Assembly (NCBI GenBank): GCA_003971905.1
Contig: RSEE01000006.1
Span: 310,001-374,000, forward strand
Direction: 5' to 3'
Length of the DNA: 64,000 bases
Source of the DNA: Moniliella sp. 'wahieum'
Taxonomy: Eukaryota; Basidiomycota; Moniliellomycetes; Moniliellales; Moniliellaceae
Both the position numbers and the translations under genes were made by a program. Shown one piece after another: positions 12,315 through 23,804 of the stretch (position 1 is the first letter of the stretch; the number at the start of each line of letters is the position of its first letter). Under the pieces are notes generated by a model. It had not been told where the DNA came from, made no database searches, and worked only from the letters and a program-made list of their open reading frames with translations.

Positions 12315-13269
12315 CTGCCTGTCCTTTTTGTGATGGGGACCGTGTCTGTTTCCTGGTCAGCGTCTGCGCCGGTCACCTCTCCCTTCGTGGTCAGCCCGGT
12401 CAGCGTCTCGTCAGCGTTGATTCGTGGGTATACGCCATCAGGCGGTGGCTTATTGTATCCCTGCTTGGTGGGGATATGGCCTGGAACCTCGCCTGAGAAG
12501 GAAGCGATGGACCTACCCGCCTGCCTGATTCAACGATGGAGCCAACGGACGAGGCAGGGACTGGACGATAGTGGGCGAAGAACACTGGCCTTATAACCAA
12601 GCAGTCGACGCGCCCGCTAATAGAGGTAGTCTCCGGGTGAGAAGGCGAAGGTCACCGATCGCGTGGAGTACAGAGAAGTCGCCAAGTGCCGCGCTGCAGA
12701 TAGCACTGAGTGCGCTATAGTACCTGCTGTGACCCTTCCCCTTCGTTGATAAAACATTTGTGGCGTGCGGGGTGCGACAGCGTAAGGACAACCAAAAGGG
12801 CTTCCGGATCGTTGGGCGACAGAAGGGCATGTGGTGTTCGGTACACCCACCGTTACCATGTGTGGGCGCCGCCGGCGACCACCTCGGCGCGACCACAATA
12901 CCCCCCTCCCGCCGGGTCGACCAATAGACAGTGTCTGAGCCTGCATTTGAATTGGGCAAAGGATGACAGCAATCGATCTAAGATCTAATCAAGGGTTTGA
13001 AGACCTTTCAAATTGCATAGTTGCAATCGTTGTTCAGATGCTATGCACACAGCAACCGTGGTCTATGCGAACACTCAGGTCCTCCTCTTCAGAGGTGGCT
13101 GCATCTCTCTTTGAACAGGGAAATGTGGAAAGAACTGGGAAGCCATCAATGTTATGCACACTCCTACTCTCTATGAATAAGCGCATCAACAGAAGTGAAC
13201 AAATGGCGCGAAAAATCAAATGACATTGTCCAAACGGTAAAAACCAAGTCGGCAGTGCCCGGTGGGAAC
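12315..13269. other. Intergenic region, no gene recognised
   Basis: About 950 bp upstream of the small protein. The stretch 12940-13250 is clearly AT-richer than its surroundings and has short open frames on both strands with no recognisable content. It may hold the promoter of the small protein and the 3' end of the next gene. Confidence 0.3.
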
Positions 13270-15145
13270 CTAGATCCGGAGGAAAAAGCCCTCATCCGTC
13301 AACTCGGCACGGATCTGACGAGCATCTGCCCCGGTAGGCAACTTCACATGAACCGGCGGCGCGACCTGAACAAAATCAGAGTTGGAGCTGTCGGAGCCAG
13401 AGTCCGACAGATCATCCTCCAACAAAATCTCCTCGCCATCGTCCGTCGCGTCCCGCACATGCGCACGACGCTTCGTCTTGCTCGGCCATAGCCCACTGAC
13501 CCGCACGTCCCCCTCCGACGTCAAGTTCACATCCAACTTGCTGGCGTCAAAGTTCGACGCGTCGAATTGGAGATTGGGCGAGAAAGGGTAGAAGAAAAGT
13601 GGTTTGGACTCCGACGCAGGTTCGGTGGTAGGCTCTGGAGTCGGCTCTTGAGAAGAATCTGGAGTAGGCTCTGCCGTAGACTCGGGGGTTGGCGCCGTGG
13701 CGGAAAACCGTTGCAGACTCCGGGTGGATTCGCCGGTTGGCTCCGCGGCAGGTTCCGTGGCAGGCTCGGTAGCAGGCTCGGTAGCAGGCTCGGTAGCAGG
13801 CTCGGTAACGGGTTGGGCGGGTGCCTCCTCCGGAGCAGAAGAGGATGCAAGCTCAGGGCAGCGGGTGTGGCCTTTGGCGTCGGCGAAGCTCATCGATGGC
13901 CTCTTCATGCTCGGGAACGTCCAAAACTTGAGCCATGAGCTGACGAATGATGCTCACGTACGGATCCTCATCCGGTACAGATGACGATTCCGAGGCAACT
14001 CAGCCTCATCCTTCTGGGCTACGCGTTCCTTCAGTGCTTCAGCAACTGTGGTCAGCGGGTCCGATGGTTCAGATGGAGGGGGTGAGGGCACAACAACGGT
14101 AGGCTGAGCCGACTCTGAGGGTTGTGTGGCCTCTGTGGTAGCAGAATCGTCTCCGCACGAGTGGGCAGCTCCGGCGCGGCGTCCTGGAAGAAGATGATTC
14201 ACCCGCGGATTCGTTGGGGGCAGGAGACGCATCCGTTGAAGAAGAGGCAGCGGCATCATCAGTAGAGGCAGGTTCGGTTGGGTCCAGGACACGGTCCATC
14301 AAATGGAACGAGCGCACGCGTGAAAGGGTCTTCGTCCTCCTCCTTCTCTTGTTCCTGCTGCTGGGGGGAGCGACAGCCGAGTCATCGTCGATTGTCTCCC
14401 TGGCGCGCGAAAGGAGTGTTTCCAAGATCGAAGTGAAGAACTCCTCCTCGGCCGCCTTGGTGGGGCCTCCGTGGTCACCTCACGTTCGGTCGCAGGGGCT
14501 GCGGCGGGAGACTTGGCGGGTGAGGGCGAAGGCTCCTGGGCACAGGCACAGGCACCTGACGCGCAAGCGCCCGCGGCGCAAGTGCAAGATCCCTTTTCAG
14601 AGCAGCCGGACTTGTTCTCTTGTTCCGACGAGACTGGGTCCAAGGCGACGGTCCATGCCAGACTGGGCTGGGCCTGCTGCTCACCCAGCGTTGGTAAGCC
14701 GCTTGTCTGGCACGTTGCAGCTGGGCTTCGTGAACCTTAGCCCAACGACGTAGTTCGGCCAGACGCTGTAGCTCGGCTTCCTGGCGCAGTTGAGCCTGGA
14801 GACGAAGTTGAGCTTCGACACGGAGTTCAACTTGACGGCGAAGTTCGGCTTGACGACGGAGCTCGGCTTGCCGACGGAGTTAAGCTTGACGGCAAAGTTC
14901 AGCTTGAAGACGAAGTTCGGCTTGCGACGGAGTTCAACTTGACGGCGAAGTTCGGCTTGCCGACGGAGTTCAACTTGACGACGGAGCTCAGCCTGGCGTG
15001 CCTCGTGCTGCGCGGCCTCGACCAGTGCAGCTTCAAGATAGGCTTGCTCGGCTGCAGCCTGCTGTCTGGCTTGGAGGGTACGATAGTCGTCGAGGACGAT
15101 GCGCTCGTACCCGGGCTGGTAGACGAAGGGGTAGAAGCCTGACAT
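13270..15145 (-). CDS. Repeat-rich protein with coiled-coil N-terminus and Hsp20-like C-terminus
   Basis: The ATG at 15145 opens MSGFYPFVYQPGYERIVLDDY, followed by an Ala/Glu/Gln-rich helix and then tandem QAELRRQVELRR repeats (15000-14740), a probable long charged coiled coil. A Cys-rich patch (CTCAAGACASGACAC) lies near 14580, then Ser/Pro-rich and acidic stretches, and a TEPATEPA repeat near 13740-13810. The last 90 residues include DVNLTSEGDVRVSG and a VHVKLPTGADARQIRAEL stretch, which resemble the strands of an Hsp20/alpha-crystallin domain. The overall order (Tyr/Pro-rich start, charged helix, disordered middle) also recalls fungal BAG-type co-chaperones. At least five frame changes are present. 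Role inferred: chaperone-related. Confidence is moderate for the gene and low for the function. Confidence 0.5.
13738..13812 (-). repeat. 12 bp coding repeat (TEPA)
   Basis: Five to six copies of a 12-bp unit (GGCTCGGTAGCA on the + strand) encode Thr-Glu-Pro-Ala on the minus strand inside the repeat-rich protein. The copies are nearly identical, which suggests recent expansion. Confidence 0.9.
14740..15000 (-). repeat. 18-24 bp coding repeat (AELRRQVELRR)
   Basis: On the + strand, GACGGCGAAGTTCGGCTTGC-like units alternate with GACGACGGAGTTCAACTT-like units for about 260 bp. On the minus strand they read Ala/Val-Glu-Leu-Arg-Arg-Gln in one frame. A frame change inside the array breaks the pattern in part of it. 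Confidence 0.85.
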
Positions 15146-15706
15146 GGCGGGGTGTGGCGGTGGATGTGGGAGAGATGAGAAGAGCAGGCCGAGGGTGCTA
15201 GCAGCGATAGCTTTTATACACTCTCCGTCCGTGGGGATGAGCACAGGGTGATATGGATGGATTGCGTCGCTGGCCATCCCCGGCATTCGTGAGCGTCGAC
15301 GACGCGTGTCGGCTGCTCGGTCGATCATGGCCGCAGGTGGTGGAGCCGTGGCGAAGCTACTAGAACCTTCGGCAGGTGCGGGGCCACGTGACTTGGGCAC
15401 GGCGGATGTGACATGTGACATGTGGCATGTGACACGCAGGAGGCGGTGCACGTGACGTAGTGGCAATGCTAATTTGGTTTTGGTTTGCTTGGCTTTGTCC
15501 CGCGCTTTGCCGACAGGCCGACAGCGCCGAATTGCAATTTCAAGCGCCAACACTGCGGGCAGCTCGCACAGGGCCAGCGTTGGCGTACTGCATGACTCAA
15601 CCGCTTTTTTTGTCTCCGCCAGAAGACTGGGCAGCCACACCGGCCCCAGCACTGTCGATCCACCCGCGCCTCTGCCCATCCGCGCCACCACCACCGCCTG
15701 CCCGCC

Positions 15707-17351
15707 ATGCCCGCCATGCCCGCCCACTGGACACCAGCTCGTGGCGCACCAATCCTGTCGCCCAGGACGTTGTATATCCCGACACCGACAAGCTCAATGG
15801 CGTCTGCCAGCGCCTCAGCTCGCTCCTGGCCTCGTAACTCCGGGAGGTGGAACGTCTGCGGGGTGTGCTCTCTACCGAGGTTGCCGCCGGCCGTGCTTTC
15901 CTCCTCCAGGGCTGGCGATTGTGCCGAGCTGTTTCGTACTGTGATCCGGCCAGATCGAGGCCAAGCTCAAGCTGTGTTGGTCATGAGCCTCATATTATCT
16001 GGGGCGCACGGACACCCGTGGTGCGCATTGGGCGGATCGCCGGGCAGTACGCCAAGCCCCGGTCCAAGCCCACGGAGATTGTTAAGGTAGATGGCCAAGA
16101 GAAGGAGGTTCTTTCGTTCCGAGGAGACAATGTTAATGGCTTTGGGTTGGAGGAGCGCGTTCCGGACCTCTGAGCGGTTGATGCAGGGCTACTTCTACTC
16201 CACTGCAACGCTCAACCATTTGCGTGCGTCCTGGGCAGCGTTTGCGACTTGCATGCGCAATGCAGTGGTCCTTTGAGCACGTCCGCCCCCACCTCCAAGC
16301 AGTTTGAGGGCATTGTCGATTCCCTCACGGACTCTCTCGAGTTTATGCGCACCATTGGAGCCGACCCTTCCGGGGCCGGCACTCCTACTTCGGCCGCCGC
16401 TGGGCCGCTGAGCTCGGTGGACTACTACATCAGCCACGAGGGGCTTATGCTAGAGTACGAGGAAGGCGTACACGCTACGCTACCCTTCCCACCAGTGCAC
16501 GCACTCCGCTGGACTCGGCTGCGTCGACGCCAGCCAACTCATGGTATTCCCTCTGAGGAGGAGATGGGTGCCTACGCCCTCTCTGCACATACCATCGGCT
16601 TGGGGATCGGACGCGTCAAATGGACGGGGCGCACGTGGAATTTTTCCGTGGCATCCGCAACCCGATCGGGATCAAAGTGGGGCCGACGATGCAGCCGGCC
16701 GAGCTGGTGGCCATGCTGGACCTCGTCAATCCGCAGCGAGAGGCCGGACGGGTCACGCTCATCTGCCGCTATGGAGCCAGCAAGATCGACGCGCTGCTGC
16801 CGGCGCACATTCAGGCCGTGCAGGCATCGGCTCATCGGGATGCGGTGATCTGGTGCTGCGACCCCATGCATGGCAACACCGTCACCAGCCCTGGCGATGC
16901 CGGGATCAAGACGCGCCGGTTTGCCGACATTGTGACGGAGCTAGTGCGGGCTCTCAAGATCCACGCGTCGCTCGGCGCCGTCTTGGTGGTGCCCACCTCG
17001 AGTTGACTGGCGAGATTGACGAGTCCGGGTTCAGCGTGACAGAATGCTTGGGCGGGGAGCATGCAGCTCGGCCCGACGGACCTGGCTAAGCTGGTACCGC
17101 TCTCACTGTGATCCACGGCTCAACTACGAGAGAGTCTGGACATTGCTTTTGTCATCAGTTCCTTCAAGGGCTCAACGACGCAAGGCCGGCCGTACTCCCC
17201 GAAACGCCCATGCTGCTTTCAGCCGGGATCCCTCTGTCCACCGTGGCGCTTCGCCCGCGCCCGGACGGGGCCGAGCCATTCGGCCGAGAGCGGGTCACAG
17301 GAAGACGATTTGCTGGCGGAGCTGGTCAAGGGCATTGAGACACGGCCCTAG
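15707..17351 (+). CDS. Class II (plant-type) DAHP synthase
   Basis: 3-deoxy-D-arabino-heptulosonate 7-phosphate synthase, the first step of the shikimate pathway, which condenses phosphoenolpyruvate with erythrose 4-phosphate. It is the class II fold, unrelated in sequence to the yeast Aro3/Aro4 type. Visible signatures in order: SSWRTNPVAQDVVYPD, GDCAELF near 15925, PVVRIGRIAGQYAKPRS near 16020, the SFRGDNVNGF region, YYISHEGLMLEYE near 16430, DGAHVEFFRGIRNPIGIKVG near 16630, CCDPMHGNT near 16860, HLELTGE near 16995 and HCDPRLN near 17106. The Cys, His, Glu and Asp of these motifs are the known metal ligands, so the enzyme should be active once indels are resolved (at least six frame changes). 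The start ATG at 15707 gives MPAMPAHWTP, a normal cytosolic start. Confidence 0.93.
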
Positions 17352-17658
17352 GCCTTTTTGACGTGGCAAGAGGAGCTAATTTGTGGTTCCAATCCCCAAG
17401 AAACAAACGTACTTTGCTGCACAATTGGCATGTCTATGCGACCCTCATGAGGCCGCGGGGGGGCTGCTGTTTAGAAGTAGGCATATTTACCGTGACGTTG
17501 AATGATCACCAAGGGCGGAGGATGGAGAGGGGCCATGGTCCTCTAGTAGATATACACAGAATCCGTCAGGGTATGCATCATCGAAAACAGAAACAACCAG
17601 AATCAATGCTGATCAGCGGCTAAAAGCTGGCCTGACCTCCCCACAGTCGGTCAAAAAG

Positions 17659-17747
17659 TGACGAGAGTGGGATTCGAACCCACGCCCCGGAGGACTGCGG
17701 TTAGGAAGAACCTGAACACAGCGCGTTAACCACTTCGCTATCTCGCC
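17659..17747 (-). tRNA. tRNA-Leu (anticodon CAG) with a short intron
   Basis: The acceptor stem GGCGAGA/TCTCGTC pairs fully, with A as discriminator base, typical of leucine. The D stem is GCG/CGC and the T arm is GTGGG-TTCGAAT-CCCAC. The 11-nt variable arm marks a class II tRNA (Leu or Ser). The anticodon stem CTGTG/CGCAG encloses 17 nt: TTCAGG, then a 10-nt intron TTCTTCCTAA after position 37, then C. That gives anticodon CAG. It sits between DAHP synthase and the ubiquitin protease. Confidence 0.9.
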
Positions 17748-17939
17748 TGGATGGTATCGGAGGCCGCAGAACGAAAGTCCAACAGCGGGGGTAGTTTTGG
17801 CATGTAGGACCCAGTGAACTACTACGGATCGAGACTGACTGGGTCTATGAGGTCGTCCTTGGTCGGCAATACAGCTAGCAGAACATATGCATGCAAACGA
17901 GCGTAACCCAGCGGCTCCTCCGGCCTGCCTTGCGTGCCC

Positions 17940-19893
17940 TTAGCGAGCCCGCGCCGGCTCGCGCATGTACAGCAGCAGGTAGGTGTGCCGTCGTGGCCGC
18001 GGACCGGCGGCTCGTTGTCTCGGCCACCACTGCCGCCGGCAGGATGGGCGTCAGGACCGTGTCGTCAATGTGTACCCAGCCTTCTGCCTCCTCTTCCCAG
18101 CGCGGACGGAGGATCGACGTGTGTAGTGGCCTGCTGAGGCATGGGTACCGTGGTGGTACACCACTGCAAACAGCCGGTACGCGCGCCCGGTGGAGAAGGA
18201 CTGGGTTTTGGCTCCGCCACCAGCGTTTCGGGCGGAAGGAAGAGGTGCTGGTCGAAGCGGACTTTTTTTCGAGCTTTTGCGGTGTGCCCACCACCGGATC
18301 AAACAAAGCGTTTCAGCTGGACCAACAGCACAGCTGGCAACTGCTCCAGTTGTACTTGCTTTGTGATCCTCGTCGTCTCGGTCGCTGTGGAGGTGGTGCC
18401 CATGACTTCCACATGGCCAGCTGGGCCAGTGCATCCTCCACCCGCACCACATGCGGGTCCGCAATATGCAGTGGCAGGGTTAGGAAGCTTCGCGCGTCAC
18501 GCTTTCGCGCGTGCGGGTGTGGCCTGCACCCGCACGCGCACCGGGCGTACCAACGACCGTGGTGTACCGCAGAGGAGCGCGTCACCTCCAAACAGACGAA
18601 TGATCGGAGAGAGTGCCTCGTTGACCCCCGACAGGCCCGAAGAGGATTGGCCAACCGAAAAGTAGGCTGCCGCAAACGTCTGCGCAACCTGAGCTGGCGT
18701 CGGACGGTTTGCCTGTAGCTGGGCGAGGAGGCTTGGCCTTGCTGATGTAACAGCTTGCCATCCGTTTTCGGTGCCCGAGACAGGCGAGGAAGGGCGGGGA
18801 ACGCACCCCGCCACCAGCGGTGCCTCGGACTGGGATGAAGTGGCGTACAGAAGTTCGTCGTGCAAGGTATCGAGGAGGAGGTTGAGGAACTCCTCAGCAT
18901 GTTGCGTGGTGCCGTATTGCATCGCTCGCAGCGCCGATCGGCCGCTCTGACCCATCGCATCGTACACCCCGGTCGGCACAAAGGGTTCTGGCGCGGGCTC
19001 GGTTTTGGGTAAGGGGAATTGGGCCACAAATTCAACCATGGCACGAACCAGCTGCCCGGCGGCCGGGCCCGCCGGCTCCACTTCCTTCCCAAGCGATGGG
19101 AACAGAGCGAGAGATGTGTGGGAGCAAAAGCGCCTTGGCGTAGCTCCTTAGCACGGAACAGGTTCGCAAACGGAGCGCAGTGCACAGAGCTTGGAGAATG
19201 CTGTTGGCGAAGCACATGTTGCCTGTGTTGATCAGCCCGCGTGGGAGGACGGGAGGAGCAAGCGGGTTGCTGGCTGCGTGGTTTAATGCGGCTTCGAGCG
19301 CCGCTGCTGAGGCAGATGGCACACCAGGAGGCTTCGGGGAGTCAGACGTGGGAGCGGGTGCGGGGGTGGAGTTCGGCACAGGACCCTCGTAGATGGTCAG
19401 GCTAGGACGGCTTTTCACAGCATCGAGCTGGGTCCAGGCCTTGGGTCGTGCCCATGGATTGGACTTGGGTGGTGGGGGGTGTGGCGGGGGGAGGGGCAGG
19501 CGGACCAAGAAGCTCAGGGGGGGAGAAAGGGTGGACGAGAAGACGATGGGATTCCTTTTCGATGCGGCCGAGGGAGAGGACGCAAGGGTGAGGGGCACCC
19601 AATCGGAAGCAGGGTGAGACGGGCAGCGTCGCCAGGAGAGCGACATGGAGGGCGCGGAGAGTAGCATGCAGAGGGGGAGAAGAGCTGAGCCAGAGTGCGA
19701 AGGTGGGGGGTGCGGTGGGGGAATGGTGGGTGTAGCGCGAGGGCGGTGGGCACGGGCAAAGGGGGCGGGGGAGGAGCAGAGGGGGTAAAAACGCCCGGCG
19801 GTGGGGGGTCGCGGGGGGTAGTTGTGGCTGATGGGAGGGCGGAGGAGGAGGCGGCATGGAGGCGGGTGTGGAGACGGACATGGAGGCAGACAT
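17940..19893 (-). CDS. UBP3: Ubiquitin carboxyl-terminal hydrolase, Ubp3/USP10-like
   Basis: A C19-family deubiquitinase. The start at 19893 opens a disordered Met/Ser/Pro-rich N-terminus. The catalytic Cys box reads GLINTGNMCFANSILQAL near 19240-19190. The central part has GTTQHAEEFLNLLLDTLHDELL near 18900, followed by FLTLPLHI near 18490 and LPAVLLVQLKRFVFD near 18310, and the His box HYT near 18110. A Trp-Val-His-Ile-Asp-Asp stretch and a TYLLLYMREP end close the catalytic domain before the stop at 17940. This Cys/His box order and the short insert without zinc fingers fit Ubp3/USP10, which acts with Bre5/G3BP in COPII and ribophagy regulation, but another USP is possible. Several single-base frame changes occur, the most obvious near 19130, 18530 and 18270. 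Confidence 0.88.
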
Positions 19894-20213
19894 GGAGACG
19901 ATGGCCGCGGGCCTCAGGCCGAGTGGCTGGTATCGCTGGTGGCGTTGGGCGTGGGCAGGAGGAGGAGGACGAGAAGAGCGCAAAGGGGGGGTGGGTTGGG
20001 TTTTAATACGAGGTGGCCAGCATCTGACGTAGAGACTGGCGCCGTGCGGGAGGGTGTGGTGGCGGGCAATTCCGCTCTGCTGTGGCCGGACGATGGCTGG
20101 TTTTTTTTTGGATGACCGGTGAGGCGGTGAGGCGGTGAGCCGCCCAGCGCTGCTTTGGCTGGGGCTACTTGGCTCGCCGCACACTCGTCACGCGACCCTT
20201 GGCAATCCGCCCT

Positions 20214-20255
20214 AACCGGTAACCCCGTCCCACCAACCGGTAACCCCGTCCCACC
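20214..20255. repeat. Perfect 21 bp tandem duplication
   Basis: The word AACCGGTAACCCCGTCCCACC occurs twice in direct tandem, 20 bp before the start codon of the SUZ-domain gene, and is followed by a run of nine or more C residues. It would fall in that gene's 5' UTR or core promoter. Confidence 0.95.
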
Positions 20256-20274
20256 AACCCCCCCCCCCGCCGCC

Positions 20275-21045
20275 ATGTCCGACCCCGGCGGCCCCGCCGC
20301 CCGCCCGTCCATCCGCATCATGCGCCGCGAGCCCAGTGCCGCGTCTGCGCCTGCCTCCATCTCCGCCTCGGGCTCGGCCTCCGCGCCCGTTCCTCCTGCC
20401 CCACCCCGCCGCCAGCAGCAGCACCAGCTCCCCCGGCAGCCCATCCAGCAGCAGCCGCACAAGCCCTACCCCCAGCACCAGCCCAGTTCCCCGGCTCCCC
20501 ATGCCGCTGCCGCTGCCCGCAACGGCGCCACATGACCATGCAAGAGCGCGAGGCCGCGTACCAGGCCGCCCGCGCGCGCATTTTCGGGCCGTCGGATTCT
20601 AGCTCCCTCTGCGCCCTTGGACCCGACACCTGCAGCTGGCAGCCGCGCCCGCCGCCGTCCGCCCGGGCGACTGGGTCTTGGACCCGTCCGCGCCGCAATG
20701 GACCCCACCCCGTTCCTTGGACGCATCCCCATCCGCTCACCGATGAGCTGGACCCCGCAACGACCACCTGCCGCAGCGCCTGGGCCTGGTCCATCCACGC
20801 ACCGAGCCCGTTTTCCCTGTGCCCTCGCCCCCGCGGCCGCCGGAGCCGCGGCCGCGCGGACGGAGGAAAGAGACGCCAGAAGCGTTCCCTGCCCTGCGGG
20901 AGGGAACATCCCTGGTACGGCCGAGCGCAGGCGTGGGGGGAAACAGGGGCCTACCTCGCTCCCTGCCCGGCCGGACTGGGTGATGGCTGCGCTGGAAAAG
21001 GAGCCGTCGTCGGGCGAGCGGCAGGGCCCGGCGGAAGGACTATGA
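20275..21045 (+). CDS. SUZ-domain protein (RNA-binding)
   Basis: A short, disordered, Pro/Ala/Gln-rich protein beginning MSDPGGPAARPSIRIMRREP at 20275. After a polyglutamine/proline stretch comes MTMQEREAAYQAARARIFG near 20535, the typical core of a SUZ domain, a short RNA-binding motif often paired with R3H domains and found in small fungal proteins. The remainder is Pro/Arg-rich and ends about 21045. The join near 20530 needs a one-base frame correction, as the first frame stops exactly where the SUZ frame begins. Membership in the SUZ family rests on this motif only. Its partners are unknown. Confidence 0.65.
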
Positions 21046-21162
21046 TCTATGTCTATACATCATTCATGTAATGCCATGTCCCACGGCCACGAGTCGAGGT
21101 ACACAAGTGTAGGAAGGAGGAGGGGGAGAGGGGGAGGGGGAGGACCAAGAAATACATTCACT

Positions 21163-22561
21163 TTACGCCTGCACCCGTATCCGTTCTGATGCAGCTTTGT
21201 CCTGTCGGTTCATCACTGCCAGTCCGAGCTGTTCTCGTGGCACAGTCTCCACAAGGGTCACTGAACACCCCCCGGGAACCAGCTCGTCCAGATAGCGTAG
21301 CCCAGCAAACAGCCGCCTCACTGCTTCGTCGGCCGTGTGAGGCCCATGTTGTACACGTATACTTCGGCCTGGCCTCGGGCCAAGAGAAATGTGAAAGCTA
21401 GAACGCCTGAAGCGACGGGATGCGCATGCGCAGCTGCCTCTACTGTCGCTAGGAGAGGCGAGCCACGGGCGACCATGAGCCCCGCGACGAACCGAGGGGC
21501 GCGAGTGGTCTCGGCCTCTGGTTGAAGCAAGTCCTGCAGTCGTACCCCATCCTTTCCCACATCCAGCGCGATCAAGGAGGATTGGGAGAGTATGGCGGTA
21601 CTTCATTCCCAGGTTTGTGGGGGCCAGTTCGAGTTGCGCGTCCCGTTCTCGTCCCGCCGATACAACTTGACCGTTACCTGGCCCTCCCTGTGCCACGCAT
21701 TCCGCCCGGTCCAGGACCACTTTGATTGACTCTATTGCCACGCCACCTGGGCGGAGAACACGGAGTTGGCCAGGCCGGCTCAGACCATCCACCACTGTCG
21801 ATTCCGGTCCCATGCCCGACGCACCGCCATCGAGAATGTACCGTATCCCTCCCGCGCGGATCACGACCCAAGGCATGGTCCAGCGGTCCACCCAGATCAT
21901 GAAACCGCTCTGCGCACGTTGGCGAGTGACGTCCAGACGCGTTGGCCGACGTTGCAGCGAGTGGGCAGTCGGAAAGCGCAATCAAGCGCGGGCCAATGGG
22001 TTAGACGGTATTCTCACCCCTACTGTGGCCAGCTGGGCGGTGACGACGGGCGAGAGCACGCCTGGCTTGACGGGGAAGAGAAGGGTCAAGCTGCCGGGTC
22101 AAAAGTGGTGCATGAGCAGAGAGTAGACGGGGGGCAAGGCGTGCGTGTCGCACAGCGAGGCCGGGCAGTGTGGGCAATATGCACAATGAGCGGGTTGTCA
22201 CTCGGCCGGCCATTGGCAACGAAGATTTTACGCACGACATCAGCATTGCGGGCATCCGCACCCAACCCATACACCATCTCGGTGGGAAAGGCAACGAGAC
22301 CGCCGGCTTTCAATTCATGGGAGGCGAGGCGAGGGAAGTCTGGGCCTGCTCTCCGTCGGGGGTGGGGGAGAAGTGGGGCAGCTGGGTCTCAGGGGAGCCG
22401 GGGGCAGGGAACTGGACGGCGTGCAGGGGGCAAGGGAGGATGCGGGTGTCGAAGGCCGAGCGGGGGGAGAGGCGGAGGGCAAAGGAGACGTCGATGCAGA
22501 TGCGGACATGGCCAACGGGACGCGCGCAAGCAGCCGCGAACATGTGTGGTGGAGCATCCAC
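21163..22561 (-). CDS. SUA5: Threonylcarbamoyl-AMP synthase Sua5
   Basis: YrdC/Sua5 family enzyme that makes L-threonylcarbamoyl-AMP for t6A37 of ANN-decoding tRNAs. The N-terminal part after the start at 22561 carries a short variable leader, then the YrdC signature [21 protein letters not shown] (22310-22250) with [19 protein letters not shown], followed by [16 protein letters not shown] near 21970. The Sua5 C-terminal domain ends with [20 protein letters not shown] and ASERIRVQA before the stop at 21163. Both domains are therefore present, as in eukaryotic Sua5. At least three frame changes occur (near 22130, 22010 and 21700). The gene has no clear intron. Confidence 0.93.
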
Positions 22562-23051
22562 CTTGGGACGGCTGGCTGCGTTCTACCCGACTTATCTTTT
22601 TTTATCTTGTCCACACACGGTTAAAATACGTCACTATCACTCTCCACCCATGCATGACTAGATGGCTCTGAGATCTGATTCGTCGTCCAGCCTCCAACAA
22701 GTCCAAAAGAAAGAAAAAGAAATCAATTGATTGCACCGATGCCCCTACCCCCCCGAGCTCTCAGAAACAGACCCACAGCCATCCTGCTTGGCCTTTGAAT
22801 CGTAAGCGCCAGCCTCGCAACACTGCCGCTCCCACAGAGAGAATATTGGGCACAGCACCAGACAGCACACTACGACGCATCCTAACAATGAATGGGCATG
22901 CGGCACGGCATAGAATTTTCGAGTCCCGCCGTCCCACTCGTCAAGCGTTTCTGCGCAAGCCTCATGGATACAGCCGGACAGGGTAAGTTGCCAGTACCCT
23001 TCCCCCCACAGCGGGAACATGACACCTCAAGGCAGCATAGTAGCGGTGGAT
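22562..23051. other. Intergenic region between SUA5 and eL31
   Basis: About 490 bp between the SUA5 start (-) and the eL31 stop (-). It contains an A-rich patch (about 22695-22725) and no gene that I can support. It should hold the SUA5 promoter and the eL31 terminator. Confidence 0.4.
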
Positions 23052-23522
23052 TTACTCCTGGTCAATGACCACCGTCTCGAGGCCCTTGAACGAGGTGATG
23101 CCAAACACGGGGGTGGCGACAACGTAGAGCTTCTCCTTGGCGTCCTCGTCGTCGTTGCGCTTGCGCTCAAGACGGACCCGGATGCGGCGGGGCACCGACT
23201 TGACACCCAGCTTCCAGATCTCCTCGTTCAGCTTAGGGTCGATGCGCACGTCCTTGACGCTCATCGCGCGCTGGGCAAAGCGGACCACCTCCTTGATGGC
23301 ACGGGGGGCCGTCTTCTTGTCCTGCATGCGGAAGACGCGCTTGGCAAGGTGGATCGTGTACTCGCGCTGCGGGAAGATTGGTCAGCCCATGCACACCAGC
23401 AAACTTCGGGACCAAGCGAGAGCGAGCGCATCCATAAATGGCATGGAGGCCGCAAGCAGGGGAACACGTACGGTCACGACGTCCTTAAGGACGGAGCGCT
23501 GGGTCTTCTTGCCGGGAGCCAT
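23052..23522 (-). CDS. RPL31: 60S ribosomal protein eL31
   Basis: Cytosolic large-subunit protein eL31, complete and in frame. Exon 1 (23472-23522) encodes [17 protein letters not shown]. An intron (23367-23471, GTACGT...CCCGCAG) follows. Exon 2 (23052-23366) starts [18 protein letters not shown] and includes [16 protein letters not shown] and [20 protein letters not shown], ending ETVVIDQE. The 121-residue product matches the family's usual length of about 120. It is one of few genes in the window without frame errors. It is transcribed divergently from the DUF4112 gene, about 450 bp away, across a promoter with a perfect CRE palindrome. Confidence 0.97.
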
Positions 23523-23796
23523 TATGCTAGGTCTTGAGGTGGTGGGGTCAGGAGCAGGAACGGGGTGGGACAGCTGGGGAAACCAAGCCGGCCGCGAAGC
23601 CTCGAATAGAAGAGGCTAACACAGGCCCACTGCGTGCTTGAAATTGCCGCAGCAACTATGCGATTACGCCCTAGGGTTAGACTCGTCGATTGGGTCACGT
23701 GCCCCACGTGACGATCTGAAAATACAATATTGAATTGGTGGTGTTTCAACTTTCAACCGCAGGGATGCCAGAAAAGGCAGCCGTGTGACGTGGTTG

Positions 23797-23804
23797 TGAC
23801 GTCA
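23797..23804. promoter_or_regulatory. CRE/ATF palindrome TGACGTCA in a divergent promoter
   Basis: A perfect TGACGTCA lies between RPL31 (-) and the DUF4112 gene (+), about 275 bp from the first start codon and 165 bp from the second. This is the consensus of ATF/CREB-type bZIP factors. By chance one such 8-mer is expected about once per 65 kb. Confidence 0.5.
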
